A DNA stretch of 64,000 bases from assembly GCF_038630985.1 (NCBI RefSeq), contig NZ_CP152049.1, forward strand, positions 1,693,501 to 1,757,500, given 5' to 3'. How positions within the stretch are numbered: position 1 is the stretch's first letter; each line of letters opens with the position of its first letter. The notes beneath the pieces are model-generated. The model did no database searches. It was given only the letters and a program-made list of their open reading frames with translations, and had not been told where the DNA came from. Positions 9,437-18,348 of the stretch are shown in pieces. The position numbers and the translations under genes are program-made. Origin of the DNA: Paenibacillus sp. FSL H8-0548 (GTDB lineage Bacteria > Bacillota > Bacilli > Paenibacillales > Paenibacillaceae).

Positions 9437-9958
9437 TTGAAGGAAAAAAATGTAGGACCCTTTATTGCGATTTTATCATTTGTCTTGGTAGCGATTATAA
9501 CTGTGCTGTTCTTCCTGCCAGCATATGACGGTGAGATCGGATTTGATGTTACGATATTGCCGCTGCTGAATGCGATTTTTAATTGCTTCACCTTTATAGC
9601 GCTCGTTGTTGCGTTAGTTTCGATTTTGAAGAAAAATGTTCGTCTTCATCGGATGTTCATCGGAGCTGCTTTTACTTCTACAACGCTGTTTCTGATCTCG
9701 TATGTTTCCTATCATTATTTGACGGAATCAACGAAATACGGCGGCGAGGGCGCACTCCGCTCCATCTACTTTTTCGTTCTGCTCACCCATATTGTGCTCG
9801 CCATTGTAGTGGTGCCGCTCGCTTTGCTCTCCGTTGTACGCGGTCTGCAAATGAAGCTGGACAAGCATCGCAAAATCGCAAGATGGACGATGCCGATTTG
9901 GCTTTATGTCAGCTTTACAGGCGTTGTTGTATACTTGATGATTTCTCCGTATTATTGA
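9437..9958 (+). CDS. DUF420 membrane protein (YozB/CtaM-like)
   Basis: A 173-residue integral membrane protein with four or five hydrophobic segments and conserved His positions (VSYHYL, LTHIVLAI, KLDKHRKIARWTMPIWLYVS) typical of DUF420. The family includes B. subtilis YozB and staphylococcal CtaM, which is needed for haem-copper oxidase maturation. A role in cytochrome oxidase assembly is therefore plausible, but it is inferred from the family. The start is TTG 9437 with AGGAGG at 9423-9428. It is monocistronic, with a terminator immediately after the stop. Confidence 0.82.
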   Translation: MKEKNVGPFIAILSFVLVAIITVLFFLPAYDGEIGFDVTILPLLNAIFNCFTFIALVVALVSILKKNVRLHRMFIGAAFTSTTLFLISYVSYHYLTESTKYGGEGALRSIYFFVLLTHIVLAIVVVPLALLSVVRGLQMKLDKHRKIARWTMPIWLYVSFTGVVVYLMISPYY

Positions 9959-10012
9959 AAAAAAAAGCTGTCTCTCGGTAGATAAAATCTACTTTTGAGA
10001 CAGCTTTTTTTC
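9959..10012. terminator. Bidirectional terminator between convergent genes
   Basis: aaaaaagctgtctc pairs with gagacagctttttt around a loop that itself contains gtaga/tctac. A-rich and T-rich flanks serve both the DUF420 gene and the dehydrogenase on the other strand. Confidence 0.85.
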
Positions 10013-10024
10013 ACGGCTATGTGG

Positions 10025-10930
10025 TTAGTCACTTTGCTTCGGAGCGCCGCTGAGCTTGCGTCCGATCCATTGCTCATAGGCTTGTCCAACACTGGACATA
10101 TCGAGCGCGCCTAGTCCCATGGCATCCCCTACCTGAAACAGTGTCTTAGAAGCCTCAAGAAGCGGCGTAGGGACATTCAGGCTGTCGGATAGAACAGAGG
10201 ATAGTCTTAGGTCCTTCAGCATAAGCTCAAGCGAGAATTGCACGTCATAGTTGCCTTCAAGCAGCTTAGGTCCTTTCATCTCAGCTGCCTTGCTGGCTGC
10301 GCCGCCGGATTGAACAAGCTCGACAAACGAGGCGCCGTCGATGCCGCCGCTAGCTGCAATGGCCATTCCCTCAGCAAGGGCAACAACATTGATGCCAACA
10401 ATTGTGTTATGCGCAAGCTTAGCTATTGAGCCGCTTCCATTCGCACCCATCGGTATGACCTTGCGGCCCATAGCAAGCAACACATCTTCAACCTTGCTGA
10501 TCTGCTCGGCAAGCCCGCCGACCATAAACACAAGCGTACCGCCTTCAGCGGCTGGCTTGCTGCCGGTTACGGGGGCATCAAGGAATGCGGCGCCTAGGGC
10601 CTCAGCTTCTGCTGCAAGCTCACGAGCGAGCGCTGGCGATATCGTGCTGCTGTCAATTAGGGTGCTGCCGCTGCGTACACCTGCGAAAATACCATTCTCG
10701 CCCCAATATACTTCGCGAATAGCAGCATCGTTGCTGATCATCGTAATGACAATATCTGCCGTACTGGCAACAGCTGCCGGTGAATCAAGCACAGCGGCTC
10801 CAAGCTGGGTAAGTGTGTCTGCTCTGCCAGGTGTACGGTTATATACACTAACCTCGAAGCCTTTGCGCAGCAGATTGCTTGCCATAGCAAGACCCATAAC
10901 GCCTAACCCGATAAAACCGATTTTTTTCAT
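10025..10930 (-). CDS. NAD(P)-dependent beta-hydroxyacid dehydrogenase (HIBADH/GarR family)
   Basis: A 301-residue oxidoreductase. It has an N-terminal Rossmann motif (IGFIGLGVMG), a substrate loop DAPVTGSKPAAEGGTL and the catalytic Lys region GSIAKLAHNTIVG. Together these are the signature of 3-hydroxyisobutyrate dehydrogenase and tartronate semialdehyde reductase relatives. The specific substrate cannot be assigned. It is transcribed away from pgi, sharing the 165-bp intergenic region upstream of both genes. Confidence 0.85.
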   Translation of the reverse strand: MKKIGFIGLGVMGLAMASNLLRKGFEVSVYNRTPGRADTLTQLGAAVLDSPAAVASTADIVITMISNDAAIREVYWGENGIFAGVRSGSTLIDSSTISPALARELAAEAEALGAAFLDAPVTGSKPAAEGGTLVFMVGGLAEQISKVEDVLLAMGRKVIPMGANGSGSIAKLAHNTIVGINVVALAEGMAIAASGGIDGASFVELVQSGGAASKAAEMKGPKLLEGNYDVQFSLELMLKDLRLSSVLSDSLNVPTPLLEASKTLFQVGDAMGLGALDMSSVGQAYEQWIGRKLSGAPKQSD

Positions 10931-11095
10931 ATAGATTTCCTCCGTTTATCATTGTGTTTTACTTGATTATACAGATTCTTCATCAATAATTCATTGTTTG
11001 TCGCTTGTTTTTGTAAGGTAAATCCGATATTGTAGATGCTAAGTTGATAAGTTGATAACCATAATCAAGGCTACTTTTAGGAGGTTAATATTTAC

Positions 11096-12445
11096 ATGAG
11101 CAAAACAGTACAGTTCGATTACAGCAAAGCGCTGTCGTTTGTCGGCCAGCACGAAATTGATTATTTGACGGAATCCGTTCGTCTAGCGCATGAACAATTA
11201 CATAACGGTACGGGCACGGGTTCAGATTACCTTGGCTGGATCGATCTGCCGACCAACTACGATAAAGAAGAGTTTGCCCGCATTCAGAAGGCCGCAGACA
11301 AGATTAAATCGGACTCCGAGGTGCTGATTGTTATCGGTATTGGCGGTTCGTATCTAGGTGCTCGCGCAGCTATTGAAGCGTTGTCGCATTCTTTTTATAA
11401 TATTTTGCCGAAAGAGCAGCGCAAAACGCCTCAAGTATTGTTCGCAGGCAACAACATCAGCTCCACTTATGTGACTCACCTGCTGCAATTGGTTGAAGGC
11501 CGCGACTGGTCGATCAATGTGATCTCCAAATCAGGCACAACGACAGAGCCGGCAATCGCATTCCGCGTATTCCGCGCAGCGCTTGAGAAGCAATACGGCA
11601 AGGAAGAAGCACGCAAACGTATCTATGCAACAACAGATACTGAGAAGGGCGCTCTTAAGAAGCTTTCTTCTGAGGAAGGCTACGAATCGTTTATTATTCC
11701 TGACGATGTAGGCGGACGCTACTCCGTGCTTACAGCGGTAGGCTTGCTGCCAATCGCAGCTGCTGGAATCAATATCGAAGAAATTATGCAGGGCGCTGCC
11801 GATGCATCCAAAGAGTACAGCAATCCTAATCTTGCTGAGAACGAAGCGTACCAATACGCTGCAGCCCGCAACGCGCTGTATCGCAAAGGCAAAGTGACTG
11901 AAATTCTTGTGAACTACGAGCCATCGCTGCACTTTGTATCAGAATGGTGGAAACAGCTTTTTGGCGAAAGCGAAGGCAAGGACTACAAAGGTATTTTCCC
12001 GGCAGCAGTAGATTTCTCGACTGATTTGCACTCCATGGGCCAATTTATCCAAGAGGGCAACCGGAACATTTTTGAAACGGTCATTCAAGTAAGAGAAGTA
12101 TCTGAGCATATCTCCATTGAGCATGACGCGGCTGATCTTGACGGCCTGAACTTCCTGACAGGCAAAACGATGGACTTCGTGAATAAGAAAGCTTTCGAAG
12201 GAACGCTTCTTGCGCATACGGACGGACAAGTTCCTAACTTTATCGTAAACATTGCCGACATGACGCCATACACGTTCGGATACCTGGTTTATTTCTTCGA
12301 GAAAGCATGCGGAATCAGCGGTTACCTGTCTGGCGTTAATCCGTTTGACCAACCAGGCGTTGAAGCATACAAGAAAAATATGTTCGCATTGCTCGGCAAG
12401 CCAGGCTTCGAGAAAGAAAAAGCTGAGCTTGAAGCAAGGCTGTAA
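11096..12445 (+). CDS. pgi: Glucose-6-phosphate isomerase
   Basis: A 449-residue enzyme of the usual Bacillus length that interconverts glucose-6-phosphate and fructose-6-phosphate in glycolysis. The visible family signatures are [13 protein letters not shown] for phosphate binding, [31 protein letters not shown] and the C-terminal [12 protein letters not shown]. The start ATG 11096 lies 8 bases after TAGGAGGTTA. A YigZ-family gene follows 36 bp after the stop, possibly co-transcribed. Confidence 0.96.
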   Translation: MSKTVQFDYSKALSFVGQHEIDYLTESVRLAHEQLHNGTGTGSDYLGWIDLPTNYDKEEFARIQKAADKIKSDSEVLIVIGIGGSYLGARAAIEALSHSFYNILPKEQRKTPQVLFAGNNISSTYVTHLLQLVEGRDWSINVISKSGTTTEPAIAFRVFRAALEKQYGKEEARKRIYATTDTEKGALKKLSSEEGYESFIIPDDVGGRYSVLTAVGLLPIAAAGINIEEIMQGAADASKEYSNPNLAENEAYQYAAARNALYRKGKVTEILVNYEPSLHFVSEWWKQLFGESEGKDYKGIFPAAVDFSTDLHSMGQFIQEGNRNIFETVIQVREVSEHISIEHDAADLDGLNFLTGKTMDFVNKKAFEGTLLAHTDGQVPNFIVNIADMTPYTFGYLVYFFEKACGISGYLSGVNPFDQPGVEAYKKNMFALLGKPGFEKEKAELEARL

Positions 12446-12481
12446 TTAACCGGCATTATCGGTATACGGGAGTTTTAGCCT

Positions 12482-13114
12482 ATGCTTGAGAGATATAGAA
12501 CGGTCAGGCAGCAGGCAAGCGCTGAGATCGTTATTAAGAAATCACGCTTCATCGGTTATGCGAAGCCCGTGGAATCGGAAGAGGAAGCCGTCGCTTTCAT
12601 AAATGAGATCAAGCAGCTGCATAAGCAGGCGACGCACAATTGCTCTGCTTATATGATAGGCGAGCGCGACCAGTTCCAGAAGGCATCCGATGACGGAGAG
12701 CCAAGCGGAACGGCGGGCAAGCCCATTCTTGAGGTCATTAAGCATAAGGGACTCAAAAATGTCGCCGTCGTTGTGACGCGGTATTTTGGAGGCATAATGC
12801 TGGGAGCAGGCGGACTCGTACGAGCTTACACGGACGGCGCGGTAGCTGGCATTGAAGCGGCTGATGAAATCGTTAAGGTATTGCATCGCGAAGTCATTGT
12901 TGATGTGGATTACACGTGGTATGGCAAGCTGGAAAATGTGCTGCATGGCAAAGGAACACGAGTGGGCGCTGTGGATTTCACAGATCGCGTTATCGTGCGC
13001 TGCCTGCCGGAAGCACCTGAAGCAGAAGCCTTCATCGCGTGGATAACAGATCTCACACAAGGACAAGCTATCATTACAGAGGGCGAAAATGTTTATCATA
13101 TTGAAGGTGAATGA
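12482..13114 (+). CDS. YigZ/IMPACT family protein (YvyE-like)
   Basis: A 210-residue two-domain protein. The N-terminal IMPACT domain has EIVIKKSRFIGY, HNCSAYMIGE, SDDGEPSGTAGKPIL and VVVTRYFGGIMLGAGGLVRA. A C-terminal DUF1949 domain follows. The family is universal, fits a role in translation or RNA binding, and has no settled biochemical function. ATG 12482 is taken although its ribosome site (GGGAG around 12469) is modest. Confidence 0.9.
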   Translation: MLERYRTVRQQASAEIVIKKSRFIGYAKPVESEEEAVAFINEIKQLHKQATHNCSAYMIGERDQFQKASDDGEPSGTAGKPILEVIKHKGLKNVAVVVTRYFGGIMLGAGGLVRAYTDGAVAGIEAADEIVKVLHREVIVDVDYTWYGKLENVLHGKGTRVGAVDFTDRVIVRCLPEAPEAEAFIAWITDLTQGQAIITEGENVYHIEGE

Positions 13115-13115
13115 G

Positions 13116-13159
13116 AAGAGAGAGTGCTTGGCGCATGCCAGGTGCTCTCTTTTTTTGTT
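13116..13159 (+). terminator. Terminator after the yigZ-family gene
   Basis: agagagtgctt and aggtgctctct pair around ggcgcatgcc, followed by seven T. Confidence 0.85.
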
Positions 13160-13231
13160 TTGGACATACTCTAAATATGCAAGCTATATAAGAAATTGCT
13201 ATGAAAGCGATTAGAATTTGTAAATTTATGA

Positions 13232-13291
13232 TTGACTTAATCCCAGTTTGGATGCTACATTATTAATATCCCAGTAACTTAATGGGAATTA
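13232..13291 (+). promoter_or_regulatory. Promoter with CymR-like operator for the sulfate transporter
   Basis: A -35 ttgact (13232-13237) and -10 tacatt (13256-13261) are spaced 18 bp. Directly downstream, 13264-13291 begins taatatccc and ends atgggaatta. The right part matches the ATNGGAATTA half of the CymR (cysteine metabolism repressor) box described in Bacillus. Its position over the expected transcription start fits repression. The left half is less well conserved in my reading. Confidence 0.6.
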
Positions 13292-13352
13292 TAATTATTA
13301 ATTGCTTTGTTACACCTACGGCACGAGCCGATGGTCTGGAGGTCAAGTCACA

Positions 13353-14168
13353 GTGAATGCTTTGTTTCGTGGAAAAGGGTGGAGCTTCGGCTTTCGGAGC
13401 ACCATTATGCTTTATTTTATCATCCTAATCGTTCTACCTATCGTCGGCATTTATACGCAATCCTTCTCGCTTGGATGGGCCCCTTTCTGGGAAAGTGTTT
13501 CTGATCCTTTAGCTTGGAAAGCTGTGCTGCTTACGGTGAGATTGGCAATTGTTGCAACAGTGCTCAATATGTTTCTTGGCACGATGATCGGCTGGGTGCT
13601 TATTCGCTATCGTTTCCCAGGACGACGGTTTCTCAACAGTCTAGTGGATCTGCCATTCGCATTGCCTACAGCAGTAGGCGGGCTAATGATTTTACTGCTG
13701 CTTGGACCTAATAGCTTTGTCGGGGGACTAGCACAGAAGTTTGGAATCGAAATTGTATTTCATGAACCGGCAATTGTCATTGCGATGCTGTTCGTTACGT
13801 TTCCCTTTGTCATTCGTGCAATTCAGCCGCTGCTGGAGGAAATGGACAAATCAGAGGAAGAAGCTGCTTATACGTTAGGCGCCACACGCGCAAAGACGTT
13901 TTTCAGCGTTATATTTCCAACGATGCTGCCGGGTATCCTAAGCGGCGCAATGCTGGCCTTCTCGCGAGGGATTGCAGAGTTTGGCGCTGTCGTACTCGTT
14001 GCAGGCAATATCCCAGGCAAAACCTTAATCGCATCTGTTTATATTTTTGGAGAAATTGAAAGCAGTAATCCGCAGGGCGCGGCGGCTGTATCGGTCATGC
14101 TGCTCACGCTATCCTTCCTCATTCTATGGACGGTCAACCTCATTCAAGGCAGGAGGGGCGGTCAATGA
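13353..14168 (+). CDS. cysT: Sulfate/thiosulfate ABC transporter permease CysT
   Basis: A 271-residue permease with about six membrane segments. The EAA loop reads EEEAAYTLGATRAKTFFSVI, and NSLVDLPFALPTAVGGLMIL is characteristic of CysT/CysU. The start GTG 13353 is chosen for TGGAGG at 13337-13342 and the family-typical N-terminus. Upstream in-frame codons lie before the ribosome site. It is the first gene of the cysT-cysW-cysA-sbp operon for sulfate import. Its stop codon overlaps the start of cysW. Confidence 0.92.
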   Translation: MNALFRGKGWSFGFRSTIMLYFIILIVLPIVGIYTQSFSLGWAPFWESVSDPLAWKAVLLTVRLAIVATVLNMFLGTMIGWVLIRYRFPGRRFLNSLVDLPFALPTAVGGLMILLLLGPNSFVGGLAQKFGIEIVFHEPAIVIAMLFVTFPFVIRAIQPLLEEMDKSEEEAAYTLGATRAKTFFSVIFPTMLPGILSGAMLAFSRGIAEFGAVVLVAGNIPGKTLIASVYIFGEIESSNPQGAAAVSVMLLTLSFLILWTVNLIQGRRGGQ

Positions 14169-14965
14169 TGAGAAGACTATGGATTACATTAACTTATATT
14201 GTTTTTGGAGTATTGCTTATTGTACCGCTAATAAAAATATTCACTGGCTCATGGGCGGACGGCTGGAGCGGCTTTATAGAAGGGATCACGAGGCCGCAGT
14301 CGCTGCACGCTCTAATGATGACAGGAATAATCGTTGTTGTCGTTACGGCCTTGAATACGGTGTTTGGCATTATGCTGGCGATGTATCTTGTGCGTGCGGA
14401 ATGGATCGGGAAGCGATTGAAAAGGCTGCTTAACAGCTTGGTTGATTTGCCTTTCGCAGTATCACCGGTTATTGGCGGCTTGATGATTGTTCTTATTTTG
14501 GGGCCAAATACGATTATCGGCGCGTTGTTCGAGGACGCTGGCTTCAAAATCGTATACGCATTGCCCGGAATGATACTAGCGACGCTGTTCGTAACATTCC
14601 CGCTGATGGTGCGCGAGGTCATGCCGGTGCTTCAGGAGATTGGCGCACAGCAGGAGGAAGCGGCATCTACACTAGGCGCATACTCTTGGTATACCTTCTG
14701 GAAGGTGACTTGGCCTTCCATTCGCTGGGGCGTCATCTATGGGGTTGTATTGACGGTCGCTCGCTCGCTTGGTGAATTTGGCGCAGTGCTCGTCGTGTCA
14801 GGGAATATTATGAACAAAACACAAACGGCGACAACACTCGTTTATCAGGATGTAGAAAACTTTAACGTTGTTGCAGCTAACGGCGTTGCCCTTGTTCTAG
14901 CGGCATTTTCCGTCGGATTGCTGCTGCTGATGGAATGGGCGAAAAAACGGAAGGAAGTGCATTAA
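14165..14965 (+). CDS. cysW: Sulfate/thiosulfate ABC transporter permease CysW
   Basis: A 266-residue partner permease. It has LNSLVDLPFAVSPVIGGLMI, EEAASTLGAYSWYTFWKVTWP as the EAA loop and ARSLGEFGAVLVVSGNI, all typical of CysW. The start ATG 14165 overlaps the cysT stop by 3 nt (ATGA), with AGGAGGGG just upstream, showing translational coupling. A second ATG at 14168 is an alternative. Confidence 0.92.
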   Translation: MMRRLWITLTYIVFGVLLIVPLIKIFTGSWADGWSGFIEGITRPQSLHALMMTGIIVVVVTALNTVFGIMLAMYLVRAEWIGKRLKRLLNSLVDLPFAVSPVIGGLMIVLILGPNTIIGALFEDAGFKIVYALPGMILATLFVTFPLMVREVMPVLQEIGAQQEEAASTLGAYSWYTFWKVTWPSIRWGVIYGVVLTVARSLGEFGAVLVVSGNIMNKTQTATTLVYQDVENFNVVAANGVALVLAAFSVGLLLLMEWAKKRKEVH

Positions 14966-14968
14966 GCC

Positions 14969-16033
14969 ATGCATATTGAGGTACGGAACCTAGATAAAAA
15001 TTTTGGCGATTTTCATGCGGTGAAGGATGTTAGCTTTGAAATCGAAAAAGGTCATCTGATCGGCTTGCTCGGCCCGAGCGGCGGCGGTAAAACGTCCATA
15101 CTTCGTATGCTAGCGGGGCTTGAATCACCCTCCTCAGGCGATATTATTTTCCATGGAAAACGCGTGAACGATCTGCCGCCGCAGGAGCGCGGAATTGGCT
15201 TCGTCTTTCAAAACTATGCTTTGTTCAAGCATATGACCGTATATGATAACATTGCTTTCGGCTTAAAGGTGAAGAAGCAATCGAAGGAGCAAATACGCGA
15301 GCGCGTGATGTATCTGGTTGAGCTGACGGGTCTTAAGGGCTTTGAGCATCGTTATGCGCATCAGCTCTCAGGGGGACAACGTCAGCGTGTCGCTTTCGCG
15401 AGAGCCTTGGCTCCTGAGCCGCAGCTGCTGCTTCTCGATGAGCCGTTCGCTGCGATTGATGCGAAGATTCGAACGGAGCTTCGGACATGGCTGAAGGAAA
15501 TGATTGAGCGTGTCGGCATTACAACGATTTTCGTTACGCACGATCAAGAGGAAGCGATTGAAGTAGCAGATGAAATTATGATTATCAGCAAGGGCAAGCT
15601 AGAGCAAAAGGGCAGCCCGTGGGATATTTATAAAAGCCCAGCAACGCCGTTTGTCGCCGGCTTCATCGGTGAATCCACCATCGTGGACAATATTTCGCAG
15701 CTTAAGGGCTTCGAGGATGCAGCGGTCCAGCCAGGTACGAAAGCACTTATTCGTCCGGAATATATTGAAATCGGCAAGCCGGGAGAAATTAAGCTAGCCT
15801 CTGCGACATTGCCTGGAAAAGTGAAGCAATTGCATTTCCGCGGCAGTGAATGGATGGTTGAGCTGCTCGTTGGCGATACGAAGCTAATTACGTACCGTTC
15901 GCTTGAGAAGGAAGTGCTGCATCCGGGTGATCAAGTAAGCGTGCTCGTTCATCGTGCCTATTTGTTCAATGATAACGACAGCTGGATTGCGGAAAATAAA
16001 CTAAAAGTCGATCCTATGCCTATTCATATTTAA
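14969..16033 (+). CDS. cysA: Sulfate/thiosulfate ABC transporter ATPase CysA
   Basis: A 354-residue ABC ATPase with Walker A GPSGGGKT, Q-loop VFQNYALF, signature LSGGQRQRVAFARAL, Walker B LLLLDEPF, the D-loop and switch His in FVTHDQEEA. A C-terminal TOBE-like domain (from about residue 240) is as in CysA. It starts 3 bp after cysW. It energises sulfate import through CysT and CysW. Confidence 0.94.
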   Translation: MHIEVRNLDKNFGDFHAVKDVSFEIEKGHLIGLLGPSGGGKTSILRMLAGLESPSSGDIIFHGKRVNDLPPQERGIGFVFQNYALFKHMTVYDNIAFGLKVKKQSKEQIRERVMYLVELTGLKGFEHRYAHQLSGGQRQRVAFARALAPEPQLLLLDEPFAAIDAKIRTELRTWLKEMIERVGITTIFVTHDQEEAIEVADEIMIISKGKLEQKGSPWDIYKSPATPFVAGFIGESTIVDNISQLKGFEDAAVQPGTKALIRPEYIEIGKPGEIKLASATLPGKVKQLHFRGSEWMVELLVGDTKLITYRSLEKEVLHPGDQVSVLVHRAYLFNDNDSWIAENKLKVDPMPIHI

Positions 16034-16067
16034 CCAATAAGCTACGTAGAAAGAGTTGTATGCGAAC

Positions 16068-17138
16068 ATGAAAATCAATCGAGCAACAAGTCAGCGCAGC
16101 CTCTCACTGCTGCTTGCTGTAGTTATGCTGCTAATAGCGGCAGGCTGTGGCAAGGCTGAGCAGCAAGGCGGCAATGCAGCTGGGTCTACCGTTCAAGACG
16201 GCGATGTAACACTTGTCATCGGTGCGTATTCGGTAGTAAAGGATGCTTTTGCAGATCTGCTGCCTGCATTCCAAACGTATTGGCTGCAGGAGACGGGGCA
16301 GAAGGTAACCTTCCAAGAATCCTATGAGGCTTCGGGAACGCAGGCGCGTGCCATTTCCGGCGGCTTCGAGGCCGATGTTGCCATTCTTGCTATGGAAGGC
16401 GATTTGGACAAAATAGCCGATGCCGGCTTCATTACGCATGATTGGAAAGCTCAAAGCAATGGCGGGATGATTACGAACTCAATCGTCGTGCTCGGCACTC
16501 GCAAAGGCAATCCGCTAGATATTAAGGATTGGGATGACCTGACGCGGAAGGGCGTGAAGGTGCTTTATCCGAATCCGAAGACATCTGGTGGAGCGCAGTG
16601 GGATATCAATGCTATTTATGGGGCTGGGCTGAAGCTGGCGGAGGACAAGAACGGAACGAAGGACTCGGACTATGCCAAAAACTTCTTAAAGGCGGTTCAT
16701 GCTAACGTGGAGTCGCTCGACAAGAGCGGGCGCGCATCGATGGCTGCGTTCGAATACGGTGTAGGCGATGTGATCGTTACGTATGAGAATGAGCTGCTCG
16801 CTCGTATTAAGAAAGGCGTCGATTATGATATCGTCATTCCGAGGAGTACGATTCTTATCGAGAATCCAGCTGCAATCGTCGACAAAAATGCAGATAAGCA
16901 CGGTACCCGCAAGGTAGCCGAGGCATTCATTGCCTTCCTGCATAACGAAGAATCACAGCGTCTCTTCGTTGAGCATGGTTTCCGTGCTGTGGACGAGAAG
17001 GTTGCTGCTGATACGAAGGATCGTTATACCGTACCTGAGGAGCTGTTCGACATTACGTATTTAGGCGGATGGGCTGAGGTTAGGAAAAATCTCTATTCAA
17101 AGCGGGGCATTTGGTATCAGGTGCTGGCTGATATTTAG
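16068..17138 (+). CDS. sbp: Sulfate-binding lipoprotein
   Basis: A 356-residue periplasmic-type binding protein of the sulfate/thiosulfate family (SYEASGTQARAISGGFEADV, YPNPKTSGGAQWDINAIYGA, VDKSGRASMAAFEYG-like blocks). The signal peptide ends in LIAAGC with Cys27 as lipidation site, so it is membrane anchored. ATG 16068 is preferred over an in-frame TTG at 16056 because AGAAAGAG lies upstream at normal distance. It is the last gene of the operon and is followed by a strong terminator. Confidence 0.9.
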   Translation: MKINRATSQRSLSLLLAVVMLLIAAGCGKAEQQGGNAAGSTVQDGDVTLVIGAYSVVKDAFADLLPAFQTYWLQETGQKVTFQESYEASGTQARAISGGFEADVAILAMEGDLDKIADAGFITHDWKAQSNGGMITNSIVVLGTRKGNPLDIKDWDDLTRKGVKVLYPNPKTSGGAQWDINAIYGAGLKLAEDKNGTKDSDYAKNFLKAVHANVESLDKSGRASMAAFEYGVGDVIVTYENELLARIKKGVDYDIVIPRSTILIENPAAIVDKNADKHGTRKVAEAFIAFLHNEESQRLFVEHGFRAVDEKVAADTKDRYTVPEELFDITYLGGWAEVRKNLYSKRGIWYQVLADI

Positions 17139-17169
17139 AATTGCAGTAAAGCTTTCATAAGCTAGTTGA

Positions 17170-17229
17170 AGCCTATGCTTCATGTATCTCGTGTTTGAAG
17201 CGAGAGGCATGGAGCATAGGCTTTTTTTT
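17170..17229 (+). terminator. Terminator of the sulfate transporter operon
   Basis: agcctatgct and agcataggct form a stem extended by catg/catg, with an inner ctcg...cgag pairing and an eight-T tail. Confidence 0.85.
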
Positions 17230-17310
17230 GCTAAATAAGCCCAAGCGGGATTCGCACATGTTAAAATGTAAATGCTCCTATCAATTTTAGAGAATGGGGA
17301 TGAAGTGGCG

Positions 17311-17622
17311 ATGAATAAAATTAGCCAGCATGAGCTGAATGCAGCGCTTCAATCATTTATAACAGAAGAGGTTTACATTCATAGCGAAGCCACCTCTTTT
17401 ATTTTTGTGCGTAATTTTAAAATTAATCTTAAGGAAGCTTTTGTCGCTGGCGAGGGCCCGTTCCGGGTCGCTCTTCGTTTTGATGGGCAAGGCTGGCTGC
17501 GTATAGAGGCTCTTACCCATTATGAAATAACGAAGAATGGGCAGCTTCTATTAGCTGGTTATGATGATATTGGAAGAATGAACGTAGCACTGCATCTAGG
17601 GAAGGAGCCATTTCCGGAATGA
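17311..17622 (+). CDS. yojF: YojF family protein (DUF1806)
   Basis: A 103-residue protein matching YojF/DUF1806 (VYIHSEATSFIFVRNFKINL, GPFRVALRFDGQGWLRIEAL, HYEITKNGQLLLAGYD). YojF has no established activity but is genetically tied to yojG/bshB2, as here, where the two genes overlap by 4 nt. ATG 17311 is chosen; GTG 17305 is a possible alternative behind the same GGGGA site. A role supporting bacillithiol synthesis is inference from gene order. Confidence 0.85.
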   Translation: MNKISQHELNAALQSFITEEVYIHSEATSFIFVRNFKINLKEAFVAGEGPFRVALRFDGQGWLRIEALTHYEITKNGQLLLAGYDDIGRMNVALHLGKEPFPE

Positions 17623-18335
17623 TTCCAAAGCTGAAGAATAAAAAACGTAAACTATTGGCTGTATTTGCACATCCTGATGATGAATCGTTTATTTGCGGCG
17701 GAACGCTGGCGAAGTATGCAAGCATGGGGGTGGAGATTACGCTCGTAAGTGCTACTAGAGGCGACATGGGGCGTAGAATGGGCAATCCTCCTTATGTAAA
17801 TCGAGAGACGATGCCAGCCATCCGTGAAAAAGAGCTGAACAAAGCTTGTGAAGCACTAGGCATTGAGAAATTAATTTTTTTCGATATTCGTGACAAAATG
17901 GTTGAATTTTACGATCAGGAACGTTTAATTGAGAAAATTTCTGAACTCATGGAAGAAATTAAGCCCGATGTCGTTCTCACCTTCCATGAAATATTTGGCG
18001 GTCATCCTGATCACTGTGCCATTGGAAAAGCGACCACTGCTGCCTGCCAGCGTACTGGCCGGCAGGGATCGCTTTATTTCATCAGCTTCGGCGACGCGAT
18101 GGAAGCTCCTGAGCGATTTGGTTATACAAAGAAGGATGTCGTCAAAGTTGATATTCGGCATCATTTGGCAGCCAAGCTTGCAGCATTCCGGGCGCATCGC
18201 TGTCAGACTGAAATGGATAAGTGGGTTTGGGAATCAGATCATAAAGCGCTAGGCAAGTTCGGTCGCTTTGAGTATTTTCTAGCTGCGCAAGTCGCTCCAC
18301 AGCAGGCGATGGATGATTTATTCCAACCGATTTAG
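17619..18335 (+). CDS. bshB2: Bacillithiol biosynthesis deacetylase BshB2
   Basis: A 238-residue LmbE/PIG-L zinc deacetylase. The metal-binding motif HPDDES is at residues 18-23, the second signature is GGHPDHCAIG, and ATRGDMGRRMGNPP matches the BshB family. It removes acetyl from GlcNAc-malate, the second step of bacillithiol synthesis, or acts on bacillithiol conjugates. The start ATG overlaps the yojF stop (ATGA), so the two are translationally coupled. Confidence 0.9.
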   Translation: MIPKLKNKKRKLLAVFAHPDDESFICGGTLAKYASMGVEITLVSATRGDMGRRMGNPPYVNRETMPAIREKELNKACEALGIEKLIFFDIRDKMVEFYDQERLIEKISELMEEIKPDVVLTFHEIFGGHPDHCAIGKATTAACQRTGRQGSLYFISFGDAMEAPERFGYTKKDVVKVDIRHHLAAKLAAFRAHRCQTEMDKWVWESDHKALGKFGRFEYFLAAQVAPQQAMDDLFQPI

Positions 18336-18348
18336 ATCGAGCAGAAAT

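Noticed and set aside
10341..10934. 197-codon open frame on the plus strand
   Set aside because: Antisense to the beta-hydroxyacid dehydrogenase with low-complexity Ser/Ala/Thr composition; shadow frame.
13160..13352. S-box (SAM-I) riboswitch before the sulfate transporter
   Set aside because: The leader is too short and lacks the conserved S-box helices; a promoter with a CymR-like site explains the region better.
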